This document shows, piece after piece, positions 1-14,696 of a stretch of 64,000 nucleotides of DNA. Below the pieces are notes generated by a model that did no database searches, had not been told where the DNA came from, and was given only the letters and a program-made list of their open reading frames with translations. Source of the DNA: Halictus rubicundus (Eukaryota; Arthropoda; Insecta; Hymenoptera; Halictidae). The first letter of the stretch is position 1, and each line of letters begins with the position of its first letter. A program made the translations under genes and the position numbers. The DNA lies in contig NW_027488703.1 of assembly GCF_050948215.1 (NCBI RefSeq), positions 310,001 to 374,000 of the forward strand, in the 5' to 3' direction.

Positions 1-3000
1 AATAGGATAGGATACATGGTATTATAGGGTAGAGGATAGGATAGGGTAGAGGATAGGGTAGGGGATTGGATAGGATAGAGGATAGGATAGGATAGAGAAT
101 AGTATAGGATTGAAGATAGGATAGGATAGAGGATAGGATAGGATAGAGGATATTATAGGATAGAGGATAGGATAGGATAGTGGATAGGATAGGATTGAGG
201 ATAGGATGGGATAGAGGATGGGATAGGATTGAGGATAGGATAGGGCATTAAATAGGATAGAGGATAGAATAGGATAGACGATAGGATAGGATAGAGGATC
301 CGATATGATAGAGGATAGGATAAAGGATAGGATATAATACAGGACAGGATAGGATAGATTATTGGATAGGATAGAGGATATTATAGGATAGAGGATAGGG
401 TAGGATAGAGGATAGGATAGGATAGAGGATAGGATAGTATAGAGCATAGGATACGATAGAGGATAGGATAGGAATGAGTATAGGATTGGATTGAGGATAG
501 GATAGGATTGAGGATAGGATACAGGATTGGATAGGATAGAGGATAGGATAGGATAGAGATTACGATAGAAGATAGGATAGGATAGGATAGAGAATAGGAT
601 AGGGTAGAGGATAGGATAGGGGATTCGATAGGGTAGAGGATAGGATAGGGGATTCGATAGGATAGAGGACAGGATAGTATAGAGCATACGATAGTGGATA
701 GGGTAGGATAGAGGATAGGATAGAGGATTGGATAGGATAGAGGATAGGATACGATAGAGGATAGGATAGGAATGAGTATAGGATTGGATTGAGGATAGGA
801 TAGGATTGAGGATAGGATACAGGATTGGATAGGATAGAGGATAGGATACGATAGAGGATAGGATAGAGGATAGGATAGGATAGGATAGAGAATAGGATAG
901 GATAGAGAATAGGATAGGATAGAGGATAGGTTAGGATTGAGGATAGGATAGGATTGAGTAGAGGATAGGATAGAGTATAGGATAGGATAGAGGATAGGTT
1001 AGGATTGAGGATAGGATAGGATTGAGTAGAGGATAGGATAGAGTATAGGATAGGATTGGATTGAGGATAGGATAGGATTGAGGATAGAATAGGATAGAGG
1101 ATAGGATATCATAGAGGATAGGATAGGATAGAGGATAGGATGGGATAGTGGATAGGATAGGATGGAGCATACGATTGAGGATAGGATAGGATTTGATAGA
1201 GAATAGGATATAATACATTGTATTATAGGGTAGAGGATAGGATAGGGTAGAGGATAGGATAGGGTAGAGGATAGGATAGGGGATTGGATAGGATAGTGGA
1301 TAGGATAGGATAGAGCATACGATAGTGGATAGGATAGGATAGAGGATAGGATAGGATAGAGAATAGGATAGGATAGAGGATAGGTTAGGATTGAGGATAG
1401 GATAGGATTGAGGAGAGGATAGGATAGAGGATAGGATAGGATAGAGGATAGGATAGGATAGAGGATAGGATATGATAGAGGATAGGATAGGATAGGATAG
1501 AGAATAGGATAGGATAGAGAATAGGATAGGATACATGGTATTATAGGGTAGAGGATAGGATAGGGTAGAGGATAGGATATTGGATTGGATAGGATAGAGG
1601 ATAGGATAGAATAGAGCATACGATAGTGGATAGGATAGGATAGAGGATAGGATAGGATAGAGAATAGTATAGGATTGAAGATAGGATAGGATAGAGGATA
1701 GGATAGGATAGAGGATAGGATTGAGGATTGGATAGGATAGAGGATAGGATTGAGGATTGGATAGGATAGAGGATAGGATACGATTGAGGATAGGATAGGA
1801 TAGAGTATATAATTGGATTGAGGATAGGATAGGATAGTGGATAGGATAAGATAAAGGATAGGATAGAATAGAGTACAGGATAGGATAGAGGATAAGATAG
1901 GATAGAGGATAGGATAGGATAGAGGATAGGATAGGATAGAGGATAGGATAGGATAGAGGGTAGGATAGGATAGAGGATAGGATACAGGATTGGATAGGAT
2001 AGACGATAGGATACGATAGGGGATAGGATAGGTTAGAGTATAGGATTGGATAGAGGATAGGATAGAGGATTGGATATGATAGAGGATAGGATACGATAGA
2101 GGATAGGATAGGATAGAGGATAGGATAGGATAGAGAATAGGATAGGATAGAGGATAGGTTAGGATTGAGGATAGGATAGGATTGAGGAGAGGATAGGATA
2201 GAGGATAGGATAGGACAGAGGATAGGATAGGATAGAGGATAGGATAGGATAGAGAATAGTATATGATACATGGTATTATAGGGTAGAGGATAGGATAGGG
2301 TAGAGGATAGGATATTGGATTGGATAGGATAGAGGATAGGATAGAATAGAGCATACGATAGTGGATAGGATAGGATAGAGGATAGGATAGGATAGAGAAT
2401 AGTATAGGATTGAAGATAGGTTAGGATAGAGGATAGGATAGGATAGAGGATAGGATTGAGGATTGGATAGGATAGAGGATAGGATACGATTGAGGATAGG
2501 ATAGGATAGAGTATATTATTGGATTGATGATAGGATAGGATAGGATAGTGGATAGGATAAGATAAAGGATAGGATAGAATAGAGTACAGGAGAGGATAGA
2601 GGATAAGATAGGATAGAGGATAGGATAGGATAGAGGATAGGATAGGCTAGAGGATAGGATACAGGATTGGATAGGATAGACGATAGGATACGATAGGGGA
2701 TAGGATAGGATAGAGTATAGGATTGGATAGAGGATAGGATAGAGGATTGGATAGGATAGAGGATAGGATACAATAGAGGATAGGATAGAATAGAGGATAG
2801 GATAGGATAGAGAATAGGATAGGATAGAGGATAGGTTAGGTTTGAGGATAGGATAGGATTGAGGAGAGGATAGGATAGAGGATAGGATACGATTGAGGAT
2901 ATTATAGGATAGAGTATATTATTGGATTGAGGATAGGATAGGATAGTGGATAGGATAAGATAAAGGATAGGATAGAATAGAGTACAGGATAGGATAGAGG

Positions 3001-5710
3001 ATAAGATAGGATAGAGGATAGGATAGGATAGAGGATAGGATAGGATAGAGGATAGCATAGGAAAGAGGATAGCATAGGATTGAGGATAGGATAGGATAGG
3101 GTATAGGATAGGATAGAGGATAAGATAGGATAGAGGATAGGATACGATAGAGGATAGGATAGGATAGAGTATAGGATTGGATTGAGGGTAGGATAGGATA
3201 GAGGATAGAATAGGATAGACGATAGGATAGGATAGAGGATAGGATAGGATAGAGTATAGGATAGGATAGAGGATAGGATAGGATAGAGGATAGGATAGAG
3301 GATAGGATAGGATAGGATAGAGAATAGGATAGACGATAGGATAGGATAGAGGATAGGATAGGATAGAGTAGAGGATAGGATAGAGGATAGGATAGGATAG
3401 AGGATAAGATAGGATAGAGGATAGGATAGGATAGAGGATAGGATAGGATAGAGGATAGCATAGGATAGAGGATAGCATAGGATTGAGGATAGGATAGGAT
3501 AGGGTATAGGATAGGATAGAGGATATGATAGGATAGAGGATAGGATAGAGGATATGATAGAGGATAGGATAGAGGATAGGATAGAGGATAGGATAGGATA
3601 GGATAGAGAATAGAATCGGATAGGGTAGAGGATAGGATACAGGATTGGATAGGATAGAGGATAGGATACGATAGAGGATAGGATAGGATAGAGTATAGGA
3701 TTGGATTGAGGGTAGAATAGGATAGAGGATAGAATAGGATAGACGATAGGATAGGATAGAGGATAGGATAGGATAGAGGATATGATAGGATAGAGGATAG
3801 GATAGAGGATATGATAGGATAGGATAGGGAATAGGATAGGATACATGGTATTATAGGGTAGAGGATAAGATAGGGTAGAGGATAGGATACAGGATTGGAT
3901 AGGATAGAGGATAGGATACGATAGAGGATAGGATAGGATAGAGTATACGATTGGATTGAGGATAGGATAGGATAGTGGAAAGGATAAGATAGAGGATAGG
4001 ATAGAATGGAGTACAGGATAGGATAGAGGATAAGATAGGATAGAGGATAGGATAGTATAGAGGATAGGATAGGCTAGAGGATAGGATACAGGATTGGATA
4101 GGATAGACGATATGATACGATAGGGGATAGGATAGAATAGAGTATAGGATTGGATAGAGGATAGGATAGAGGATTGGATAGGATAGAGGATAGGATACGA
4201 TAGAGGATAGGATAGGATAGAGGATACTATAGGATAGAGGATACGATAGGATTGAGGATAGGATAGGAATGAGGATAGGATAGGATTGAGGATAGGATAG
4301 GGGATTGGATAGGATGGAGGATAGGATAGGATGGAGGATAGGATAGTATAGAGGATAGGATAGGATAGATGATATTATAGGATAGAGGATAGGATAGGAT
4401 AGTGGATAGGATAGGATTGAGGATAGGATGGGATAGAGGATGGGATAGGATTGAGGATAGGATAGGGCATTAAATAGGATAGAGGATATAATAGGATTGA
4501 CGATAGGATAGGATAGAGGATACGATATGATAGAGGATAGGATAAAGGATAGGATAGGATAGATTATTGGATAGGATAGAGGATAGGATAGGATAGAGGA
4601 TATTATAGGATAGAGGATAGGGTAGGATAGAGGATAGGATAGGATAGAGGATAGGATAGACGAAAGGATAGGATTGATGATGGGATAGGATAGAGGATAG
4701 GATAGGATGGAGGATAGGATTGGATAGAGGATAGGATAGGATAGAGGATAGGATAGGATAGTGGATAGGATAAGTAAGAGGATAGGATAGGATAGAGGAT
4801 AGGATAGGATAGAGGAAAGGATAGGATAGAGGATAGGATTTGATAGAGGATAGGATTGGATAGAGGATAGGATAGGATAGAGGATAGGATAGGATAGAGG
4901 ATAGGATAAGTAAGAGGATAGGATAGGATAGAGGATAGGTTAAGAAAGAGGATAGGTTAGGATAGAGGATAGGATACGATAGAGGATAGGATAGGATAGA
5001 GGATACTATAGGATAGAGGATACGATAGGATTGAGGATAGGATAGAGAATAGGATAGGATAGGGTAGAGGATAGGATACAGGATTGGATGGGATAGAGGA
5101 TAGGATACGATAGAGAATAGTATAGGATTGAAGATAGGATAGGATAGAGGATAGGATAGGATAGATAATAGGATAGGATAGATTATAGGATAGAGGATTG
5201 GATAGGATAGAGGATAGGATACGATAGAGGATAGGATAGGATAGAGTATATTATTGGATTGAGGATAGGATAGATTAGTGGATAGGATAAGATAGAGGAT
5301 AGGATACGATAGAGGATAGGATAGGATAGAGTATAGGATTGGATTGAGGATAGGATAGGATAGAGGATAGAATGGGATAGAGGATAAGATAGGATAGAAG
5401 ATAGGATAGGATAGAGGATAGGATAGGATAGAGAATAGGATAGTATAGAGGATAGGTTAGGATTGAGGATAGGATAGGATTGAGGATAGAATAGGATAGA
5501 GGATAGGATATCATGGAGGATAGGATAGGATAGAGGATAGGATAGGATTGAGGATATAATAGGATAGAGTATAGGATAGGATAGAGGATATGATAGGATA
5601 GAGGATAGGATACAGGATTGGATAGGATAGACGATAGGATACGATAGGGGATAGGATAGGATAGAGTATAGGATTGGATAGAGGATAGGATACAGGATTG
5701 GATAGGATAG
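1..5710 (+). repeat. Block C: heterogeneous left segment of the array
   Basis: No gene is seen here. The block holds 17/12/22-bp monomers with many variant words: five CATGGT/CATTGT boxes (15, 1216, 1534, 2269, 3844), two GGGCATTAAAT boxes (243, 4465), the GAGATTACG word (556) and the AAGTAAGAGG word near 4770 and 4910. I did not find a clean multi-kilobase tandem duplication inside it, but parts of it recur elsewhere in the window. About 1.0-1.36 kb matches 22.1-22.45 kb at an offset of 21097. The GAGATTACG segment near 0.55 kb matches 15.55 kb at an offset of 14996. About 4.67-5.3 kb matches 22.45-23.1 kb at an offset of 17780. Confidence 0.85.
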
Positions 5711-8705
5711 ACGATATGACACGATAGGGGATAGGATAGGATAGAGTATAGGATTGGATAGAGGACAGGATAGAGGATTGGATAGGATAGAGGATAGGAT
5801 ACGATAGAGGATATGATAGGATAGAGGATACTATAGGATAGAGGATACGATAGGATTGAGGATAGGATAGGAATGAGGATAGGATAGGATTGAGAATAGA
5901 GGATATTATAGGATAGAGGATAGGATTGGATAGAGGATAGGATAGGATAGAGGATAGGATACGATAGAGGATAGGATAGGATAGAGGATAGGATAGAGGA
6001 TAGGATAGAGGATGGGATAGAGATTAGGATAGAATTGAGGATAGGATAAGGGATTGGATAGTATAGTGGATAGGATAGAGGGTTGGATAGGATAGAGTAT
6101 AGGATAGGCTAGAGGATAGGATACAGGATTGGATAGGATAGACGATAGGATACGATAGGGGATAGGATAGGATAGAGTATAGGATTGGATAGAGGATAGG
6201 ATAGGATTGAGGATAGGATAGGATTTAGGATAGGATAGGATAGAGGATAATATAGGATAGAGGATATTATATGATAGAGGATAGGATAGTATAGTGGATA
6301 GGATACGATAGAGGATATTATACGATAGAGGATAGGATAGGATTGAGGATAGGATTGGATAGAGGATAGGATAGGGGATTCGACAGGATAAAGGATATGA
6401 TAGGATAGAGGATAGGATAGGATAGAGGTTAGGACATGATAGAGGATAGGATAGGATTGAGGAGAGGATAGGATAGAATGGAGTACAGGATAGGATAGAG
6501 GATAGGATAGAGGATAGGATAGGATAGGATAGAGGATATTATAGGATAGCGGATAGGATTGGATAGAGGATAGGATAGGATAGAGGATAGGATACGATAG
6601 AGGACAGGATAGGAATGAGTATAGGATTGGATTGAGGATAGGATAGGATTGAGGATGGAATAGGATAGAGGATAGGATATCATAGAGGATAGGATAGGAT
6701 AGAGGATAGGATAGGATTGAGGATAGGATAGGATAGAGTATGGGATAGGATAGAGGATATGATAGGATAGAGGATAGGATAGGATAGGATAGAGAATAGG
6801 ATAGGATAGGGTAGAGGATAGGATACAGGATTGGATAGGATAGAGGATAGGATACGATAGAGGGTAGGACTGGATTGAGGATTGGATAGGATAGAGAATA
6901 GGATACGATAGAGGAAAGGATAGGATTGAGGATGGGATAGGATAGAGGATAGGATACGATAGAGCATAGGATAGGATAGAGGACAGGATAGGATAGAGGA
7001 TAGGATACGATAGAGGATAGGATAGGATAGTGTATAGGATAGGATAGAGGATAGGATAGGATAGAGGTTAGGATAGGATAAAGGATAGGATAGAAGATTG
7101 GATAGGATAGAGGATAGGATAGAGGATATGATAGAGGATAGGATAGGATAGAGCATAGGATTGGATAGAGGATACGATAGGATAGAGGATAGGATAGCAT
7201 TGAGGGTGGGATAGGATAGAGGATAGGATAAGATAGAGGATAGGATAGAATAGAATACAGGATAGGATAGAGCATAAGATAGGATAGAGGATAGGATAGG
7301 ATTGAGGATAGGATAGGATTGAGGAGAGGAGAGGATAGAGGATAGGATTGGATTGAGGATAGGATAGGATAGAGAATAGAATAGGATAGAGGATTGGATA
7401 GGATAGAGTATAGGATACGATAGAGGATAGGATTGGATTGAGGATAGGAGAGGATAGAGGATAGGATAGGAGATTGGATACGATAGAGGATAGGATACGA
7501 TATAGCATACGATAGAGGATAGGATACGATATAGCATACGATAGAGTATAGGATAGGATAGAGGATAGGATAGGGGGTTGGATAGGATAGAGGATAGGAT
7601 ATGATAGAGGATAGGATAGGATTGAGGATAGGATAGGATAGTTGATAGGATAGGATAGAGAATACTATAGAGGATAGGATAGGATAGGATAGGATAGAGG
7701 GTGGGATATGATAGAGGATAGGATAGGATTGAGGATAGGATAGGATAGTAGATAGGATAGGATAGAGCATACGATAGAGGATAGGATACATGGTATTATG
7801 GGGTAGAGGATAATAGAGGATAGAAGATAGGATAGGGGATTGGATAGGATAGAGGATAGAATAGGATAGAGGATAGGATAGCATAGAGGATAGGATAGGA
7901 TAGAGGATAGGATAGGATTGAGGATAGGATAGAGGATTGCATAGGATAGAAGATAGGATACGATAGAGGATTAGGATATGATAGAGGATAGGATAATATA
8001 TGAGATTGGATAGGATAGAGGATAGGATTTGATAGAGGATAGGATGCGATAGAGGATACGATAGGATATGAGATTGGATAGGATATGAGATTGGATAGGA
8101 TAGGATAGAGGATAGGATAGGATAGAGGATAGTATAGGATAGAGGATAGGATAGGATAGAGGATAGGATAGGATAGAGGATAGGATAGGATAGAGGATTG
8201 GATAGGATAGAGAATAGGATACGATAGAGGAAAGGATAGGATTGAGGATGGGATAGGATAGAGGATAGGATACGATAGAGCATAGGATAGGATAGAGGAC
8301 AGGATAGGATAGAGGATAGGATACGATAGAGGATAGGATAGGATAGAGTATAGGATAGGATAGAGGATAGGATAGGATAGAGGATAGGATAGAATATTGG
8401 ATAGGATAGAGGATAGGATAGAGGATATGATAGAGGATAGGATAGGATAGAGCATAGGATTGGATAGAGGATACGATAGGATAGAGGATAGGATAGCATT
8501 GAGGGTGGGATAGGATAGAGGATAGGATAAGATAGAGGATAGGATAGAATAGAATACAGGATAGGATAGAGCATAAGATAGGATAGAGGATAGGATAGGA
8601 TTGAGGATAGGATAGGATTGAGGAGAGGAGAGGATAGAGGATAGGATTGGATTGAGGATAGGATAGGATAGAGAATAGAATAGGATAGAGGATTGGATAG
8701 GATAG
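5711..8705 (+). repeat. Higher-order unit A, copy 1 (2995 bp)
   Basis: This is the first of three tandem copies. Landmarks recur in copy 2 exactly 2995 bp later: ACGATATGACACG at 5711 and 8706, and GAATTGAGG at 6032 and 9027. Inside the unit, a ~0.5-kb module near 6.88-7.40 kb recurs 1316 bp later (GAGGAAAGG at 6911 and 8227). Other landmarks are the paired GATATAGC box at 7499/7528, GGGGGTTGG near 7573 and a CATGGT box at 7789. The boundary with copy 2 falls within a shared ~16-bp stretch ending GGATAGGATAG, so breakpoints are good only to about that length. Confidence 0.88.
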
Positions 8706-11421
8706 ACGATATGACACGATAGGGGATAGGATAGGATAGAGTATAGGATTGGATAGAGGACAGGATAGAGGATTGGATAGGATAGAGGATAGGATACGAT
8801 AGAGGATATGATAGGATAGAGGATACTATAGGATAGAGGATACGATAGGATTGAGGATAGGATAGGAATGAGGATAGGATAGGATTGAGAATAGAGGATA
8901 TTATAGGATAGAGGATAGGATTGGATAGAGGATAGGATAGGATAGAGGATAGGATACGATAGAGGATAGGATAGGATAGAGGATAGGATAGAGGATAGGA
9001 TAGAGGATGGGATAGAGATTAGGATAGAATTGAGGATAGGATAAGGGATTGGATAGTATAGTGGATAGGATAGAGGGTTGGATAGGATAGAGTATAGGAT
9101 AGGCTAGAGGATAGGATACAGGATTGGATAGGATAGACGATAGGATACGATAGGGGATAGGATAGGATAGAGTATAGGATTGGATAGAGGATAGGATAGG
9201 ATTGAGGATAGGATAGGATTTAGGATAGGATAGGATAGAGGATAATATAGGATAGAGGATATTATATGATAGAGGATAGGATAGTATAGTGGATAGGATA
9301 CGATAGAGGATATTATACGATAGAGGATAGGATAGGATTGAGGATAGGATTGGATAGAGGATAGGATAGGGGATTCGACAGGATAAAGGATATGATAGGA
9401 TAGAGGATAGGATAGGATAGAGGTTAGGACATGATAGAGGATAGGATAGGATTGAGGAGAGGATAGGATAGAATGGAGTACAGGATAGGATAGAGGATAG
9501 GATAGAGGATAGGATAGGATAGGATAGAGGATATTATAGGATAGCGGATAGGATTGGATAGAGGATAGGATAGGATAGAGGATAGGATACGATAGAGGAC
9601 AGGATAGGAATGAGTATAGGATTGGATTGAGGATAGGATAGGATTGAGGATAGAATAGGATAGAGGATAGGATATCATAGAGGATAGGATAGGATAGAGG
9701 ATAGGATAGGATTGAGGATAGGATAGGATAGAGTATGGGATAGGATAGAGGATATGATAGGATAGAGGATAGGATAGGATAGGATAGAGAATAGGATAGG
9801 ATAGGGTAGAGGATAGGATACAGGATTGGATAGGATAGAGGATAGGATACGATAGAGGGTAGGACTGGATTGAGGATTGGATAGGATAGAGAATAGGATA
9901 CGATAGAGGAAAGGATAGGATTGAGGATGGGATAGGATAGAGGATAGGATACGATAGAGCATAGGATAGGATAGAGGACAGGATAGGATAGAGGATAGGA
10001 TACGATAGAGGATAGGATAGGATAGTGTATAGGATAGGATAGAGGATAGGATAGGATAGAGGTTAGGATAGGATAAAGGATAGGATAGAAGATTGGATAG
10101 GATAGAGGATAGGATAGAGGATATGATAGAGGATAGGATAGGATAGAGCATAGGATTGGATAGAGGATACGATAGGATAGAGGATAGGATAGCATTGAGG
10201 GTGGGATAGGATAGAGGATAGGATAAGATAGAGGATAGGATAGAATAGAATACAGGATAGGATAGAGCATAAGATAGGATAGAGGATAGGATAGGATTGA
10301 GGATAGGATAGGATTGAGGAGAGGAGAGGATAGAGGATAGGATTGGATTGAGGATAGGATAGGATAGAGAATAGAATAGGATAGAGGATTGGATAGGATA
10401 GAGTATAGGATACGATAGAGGATAGGATTGGATTGAGGATAGGAGAGGATAGAGGATAGGATAGGAGATTGGATACGATAGAGGATAGGATACGATATAG
10501 CATACGATAGAGGATAGGATACGATATAGCATACGATAGAGTATAGGATAGGATAGAGGATAGGATAGGGGGTTGGATAGGATAGAGGATAGGATATGAT
10601 AGAGGATAGGATAGGATTGAGGATAGGATAGAGGATTGCATAGGATAGAAGATAGGATACGATAGAGGATTAGGATATGATAGAGGATAGGATAATATAT
10701 GAGATTGGATAGGATAGAGGATAGGATTTGATAGAGGATAGGATGCGATAGAGGATACGATAGGATATGAGATTGGATAGGATATGAGATTGGATAGGAT
10801 AGGATAGAGGATAGGATAGGATAGAGGATAGTATAGGATAGAGGATAGGATAGGATAGAGGATAGGATAGGATAGAGGATAGGATAGGATAGAGGATTGG
10901 ATAGGATAGAGAATAGGATACGATAGAGGAAAGGATAGGATTGAGGATGGGATAGGATAGAGGATAGGATACGATAGAGCATAGGATAGGATAGAGGACA
11001 GGATAGGATAGAGGATAGGATACGATAGAGGATAGGATAGGATAGAGTATAGGATAGGATAGAGGATAGGATAGGATAGAGGTTAGGATAGGATAAAGGA
11101 TAGGATAGAAGATTGGATAGGATAGAGGATAGGATAGAGGATATGATAGAGGATAGGATAGGATAGAGCATAGGATTGGATAGAGGATACGATAGGATAG
11201 AGGATAGGATAGCATTGAGGGTGGGATAGGATAGAGGATAGGATAAGATAGAGGATAGGATAGAATAGAATACAGGATAGGATAGAGCATAAGATAGGAT
11301 AGAGGATAGGATAGGATTGAGGATAGGATAGGATTGAGGAGAGGAGAGGATAGAGGATAGGATTGGATTGAGGATAGGATAGGATAGAGAATAGAATAGG
11401 ATAGAGGATTGGATAGGATAG
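8706..11421 (+). repeat. Higher-order unit A, copy 2 (2716 bp, internally deleted)
   Basis: Tandem copy of the preceding unit, shortened. The internal GAGGAAAGG pair is only 1020 bp apart here, against 1316 bp in copies 1 and 3. That is a 296-bp loss, partly offset by a 17-bp monomer gain, for a net change of 279 bp. The lost piece corresponds to roughly 7.64-7.93 kb of copy 1 and includes its CATGGT box, which is why no box lies between 7789 and 13500. Landmarks: GAATTGAGG at 9027, paired GATATAGC boxes at 10494/10523 and GGGGGTTGG near 10568. Confidence 0.87.
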
Positions 11422-14400
11422 ACGATATGACACGATAGGGGATAGGATAGGATAGAGTATAGGATTGGATAGAGGACAGGATAGAGGATTGGATAGGATA
11501 GAGGATAGGATACGATAGAGGATATGATAGGATAGAGGATACTATAGGATAGAGGATACGATAGGATTGAGGATAGGATAGGAATGAGGATAGGATAGGA
11601 TTGAGAATAGAGGATATTATAGGATAGAGGATAGGATTGGATAGAGGATAGGATAGGATAGAGGATAGGATACGATAGAGGATAGGATAGGATAGAGGAT
11701 AGGATAGAGGATAGGATAGAGGATGGGATAGAGATTAGGATAGAATTGAGGATAGGATAAGGGATTGGATAGTATAGTGGATAGGATAGAGGGTTGGATA
11801 GGATAGAGTATAGGATAGGCTAGAGGATAGGATACAGGATTGGATAGGATAGACGATAGGATACGATAGGGGATAGGATAGGATAGAGTATAGGATTGGA
11901 TAGAGGATAGGATAGGATTGAGGATAGGATAGGATTTAGGATAGGATAGGATAGAGGATAATATAGGATAGAGGATATTATATGATAGAGGATAGGATAG
12001 TATAGTGGATAGGATACGATAGAGGATATTATACGATAGAGGATAGGATAGGATTGAGGATAGGATTGGATAGAGGATAGGATAGGGGATTCGACAGGAT
12101 AAAGGATATGATAGGATAGAGGATAGGATAGGATAGAGGTTAGGACATGATAGAGGATAGGATAGGATTGAGGAGAGGATAGGATAGAATGGAGTACAGG
12201 ATAGGATAGAGGATAGGATAGAGGATAGGATAGGATAGGATAGAGGATATTATAGGATAGCGGATAGGATTGGATAGAGGATAGGATAGGATAGAGGATA
12301 GGATACGATAGAGGACAGGATAGGAATGAGTATAGGATTGGATTGAGGATAGGATAGGATTGAGGATAGAATAGGATAGAGGATAGGATATCATAGAGGA
12401 TAGGATAGGATAGAGGATAGGATAGGATTGAGGATAGGATAGGATAGAGTATGGGATAGGATAGAGGATATGATAGGATAGAGGATAGGATAGGATAGGA
12501 TAGAGAATAGGATAGGATAGGGTAGAGGATAGGATACAGGATTGGATAGGATAGAGGATAGGATACGATAGAGGGTAGGACTGGATTGAGGATTGGATAG
12601 GATAGAGAATAGGATACGATAGAGGAAAGGATAGGATTGAGGATGGGATAGGATAGAGGATAGGATACGATAGAGCATAGGATAGGATAGAGGACAGGAT
12701 AGGATAGAGGATAGGATACGATAGAGGATAGGATAGGATAGTGTATAGGATAGGATAGAGGATAGGATAGGATAGAGGTTAGGATAGGATAAAGGATAGG
12801 ATAGAAGATTGGATAGGATAGAGGATAGGATAGAGGATATGATAGAGGATAGGATAGGATAGAGCATAGGATTGGATAGAGGATACGATAGGATAGAGGA
12901 TAGGATAGCATTGAGGGTGGGATAGGATAGAGGATAGGATAAGATAGAGGATAGGATAGAATAGAATACAGGATAGGATAGAGCATAAGATAGGATAGAG
13001 GATAGGATAGGATTGAGGATAGGATAGGATTGAGGAGAGGAGAGGATAGAGGATAGGATTGGATTGAGGATAGGATAGGATAGAGAATAGAATAGGATAG
13101 AGGATTGGATAGGATAGAGTATAGGATACGATAGAGGATAGGATTGGATTGAGGATAGGAGAGGATAGAGGATAGGATAGGAGATTGGATACGATAGAGG
13201 ATAGGATACGATATAGCATACGATAGAGGATAGGATACGATATAGCATACGATAGAGTATAGGATAGGATAGAGGATAGGATAGGGGGTTGGATAGGATA
13301 GAGGATAGGATATGATAGAGGATAGGATAGGATTGAGGATAGGATAGGATAGTTGATAGGATAGGATAGAGAATACTATAGAGGATAGGATAGGATAGGA
13401 TAGGATAGAGGGTGGGATATGATAGAGGATAGGATAGGATTGAGGATAGGATAGGATAGTAGATAGGATAGGATAGAGCATACGATAGAGGATAGGATAC
13501 ATGGTATTATGGGGTAGAGGATAATAGAGGATAGAAGATAGGATAGGGGATTGGATAGGATAGAGGATAGAATAGGATAGAGGATAGGATAGCATAGAGG
13601 ATAGGATAGGATAGAGGATAGGATAGGATTGAGGATAGGATAGAGGATTGCATAGGATAGAAGATAGGATACGATAGAGGATTAGGATATGATAGAGGAT
13701 AGGATAATATATGAGATTGGATAGGATAGAGGATAGGATTTGATAGAGGATAGGATGCGATAGAGGATACGATAGGATATGAGATTGGATAGGATATGAG
13801 ATTGGATAGGATAGGATAGAGGATAGGATAGGATAGAGGATAGTATAGGATAGAGGATAGGATAGGATAGAGGATAGGATAGGATAGAGGATAGGATAGG
13901 ATAGAGGATTGGATAGGATAGAGAATAGGATACGATAGAGGAAAGGATAGGATTGAGGATGGGATAGGATAGAGGATAGGATACGATAGAGCATAGGATA
14001 GGATAGAGGACAGGATAGGATAGAGGATAGGATACGATAGAGGATAGGATAGGATAGAGTATAGGATAGGATAGAGGATAGGATAGGATAGAGGTTAGGA
14101 TAGGATAAAGGATAGGATAGAAGATTGGATAGGATAGAGGATAGGATAGAGGATATGATAGAGGATAGGATAGGATAGAGCATAGGATTGGATAGAGGAT
14201 ACGATAGGATAGAGGATAGGATAGCATTGAGGGTGGGATAGGATAGAGGATAGGATAAGATAGAGGATAGGATAGAATAGAATACAGGATAGGATAGAGC
14301 ATAAGATAGGATAGAGGATAGGATAGGATTGAGGATAGGATAGGATTGAGGAGAGGAGAGGATAGAGGATAGGATTGGATTGAGGATAGGATAGGATAGA

Positions 14401-14696
14401 GAATAGAATAGGATAGAGGATTGGATAGGATAGAGTATAGGATACGATAGAGGATAGGATTGGATTGAGGATAGGAGAGGATAGAGGATAGGATAGGAGA
14501 TTGGATACGATAGAGGATGGGATACGATATAGCATACGATAGAGGATAGGATACGATATAGCATACGATAGAGTATAGGATAGGATAGAGGATAGGATAG
14601 GGGGTTGGATAGGATAGAGGATAGGATATGATAGAGGTTAGGATAGGATTGAGGATAGGATAGGATAGTTGATAGGATAGGATAGAGAATACTATA
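11422..14696 (+). repeat. Higher-order unit A, copy 3, running into a 1316-bp repeat
   Basis: Starts with the same junction word (ACGATATGACACG at 11422) and shows the copy-1 structure without the 296-bp deletion. Landmarks sit 5711 bp after those of copy 1 (for example GAGGAAAGG at 6911 and 12622). Instead of ending after the second module as copies 1 and 2 do, it continues into further 1316-bp periods: GGGGGTTGG at 13284 and 14600, CATGGT boxes at 13500 and 14816, and GATATAGC pairs at 13210/13239 and 14526/14555. Confidence 0.86.

Noticed and set aside
6740..6780. Clusters of TGATAG, AGATAA and GGATTA words as GATA-factor or homeodomain binding sites
   Set aside because: Such short words arise by single changes from GGATAG throughout the array, so their presence is expected by chance and says nothing about function.
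7494..7545. CRISPR-like repeat/spacer arrangement of the paired GATATAGC boxes
   Set aside because: The intervening sequence is itself satellite monomer and identical between pairs. There are only two repeats per site and no cas-like gene.
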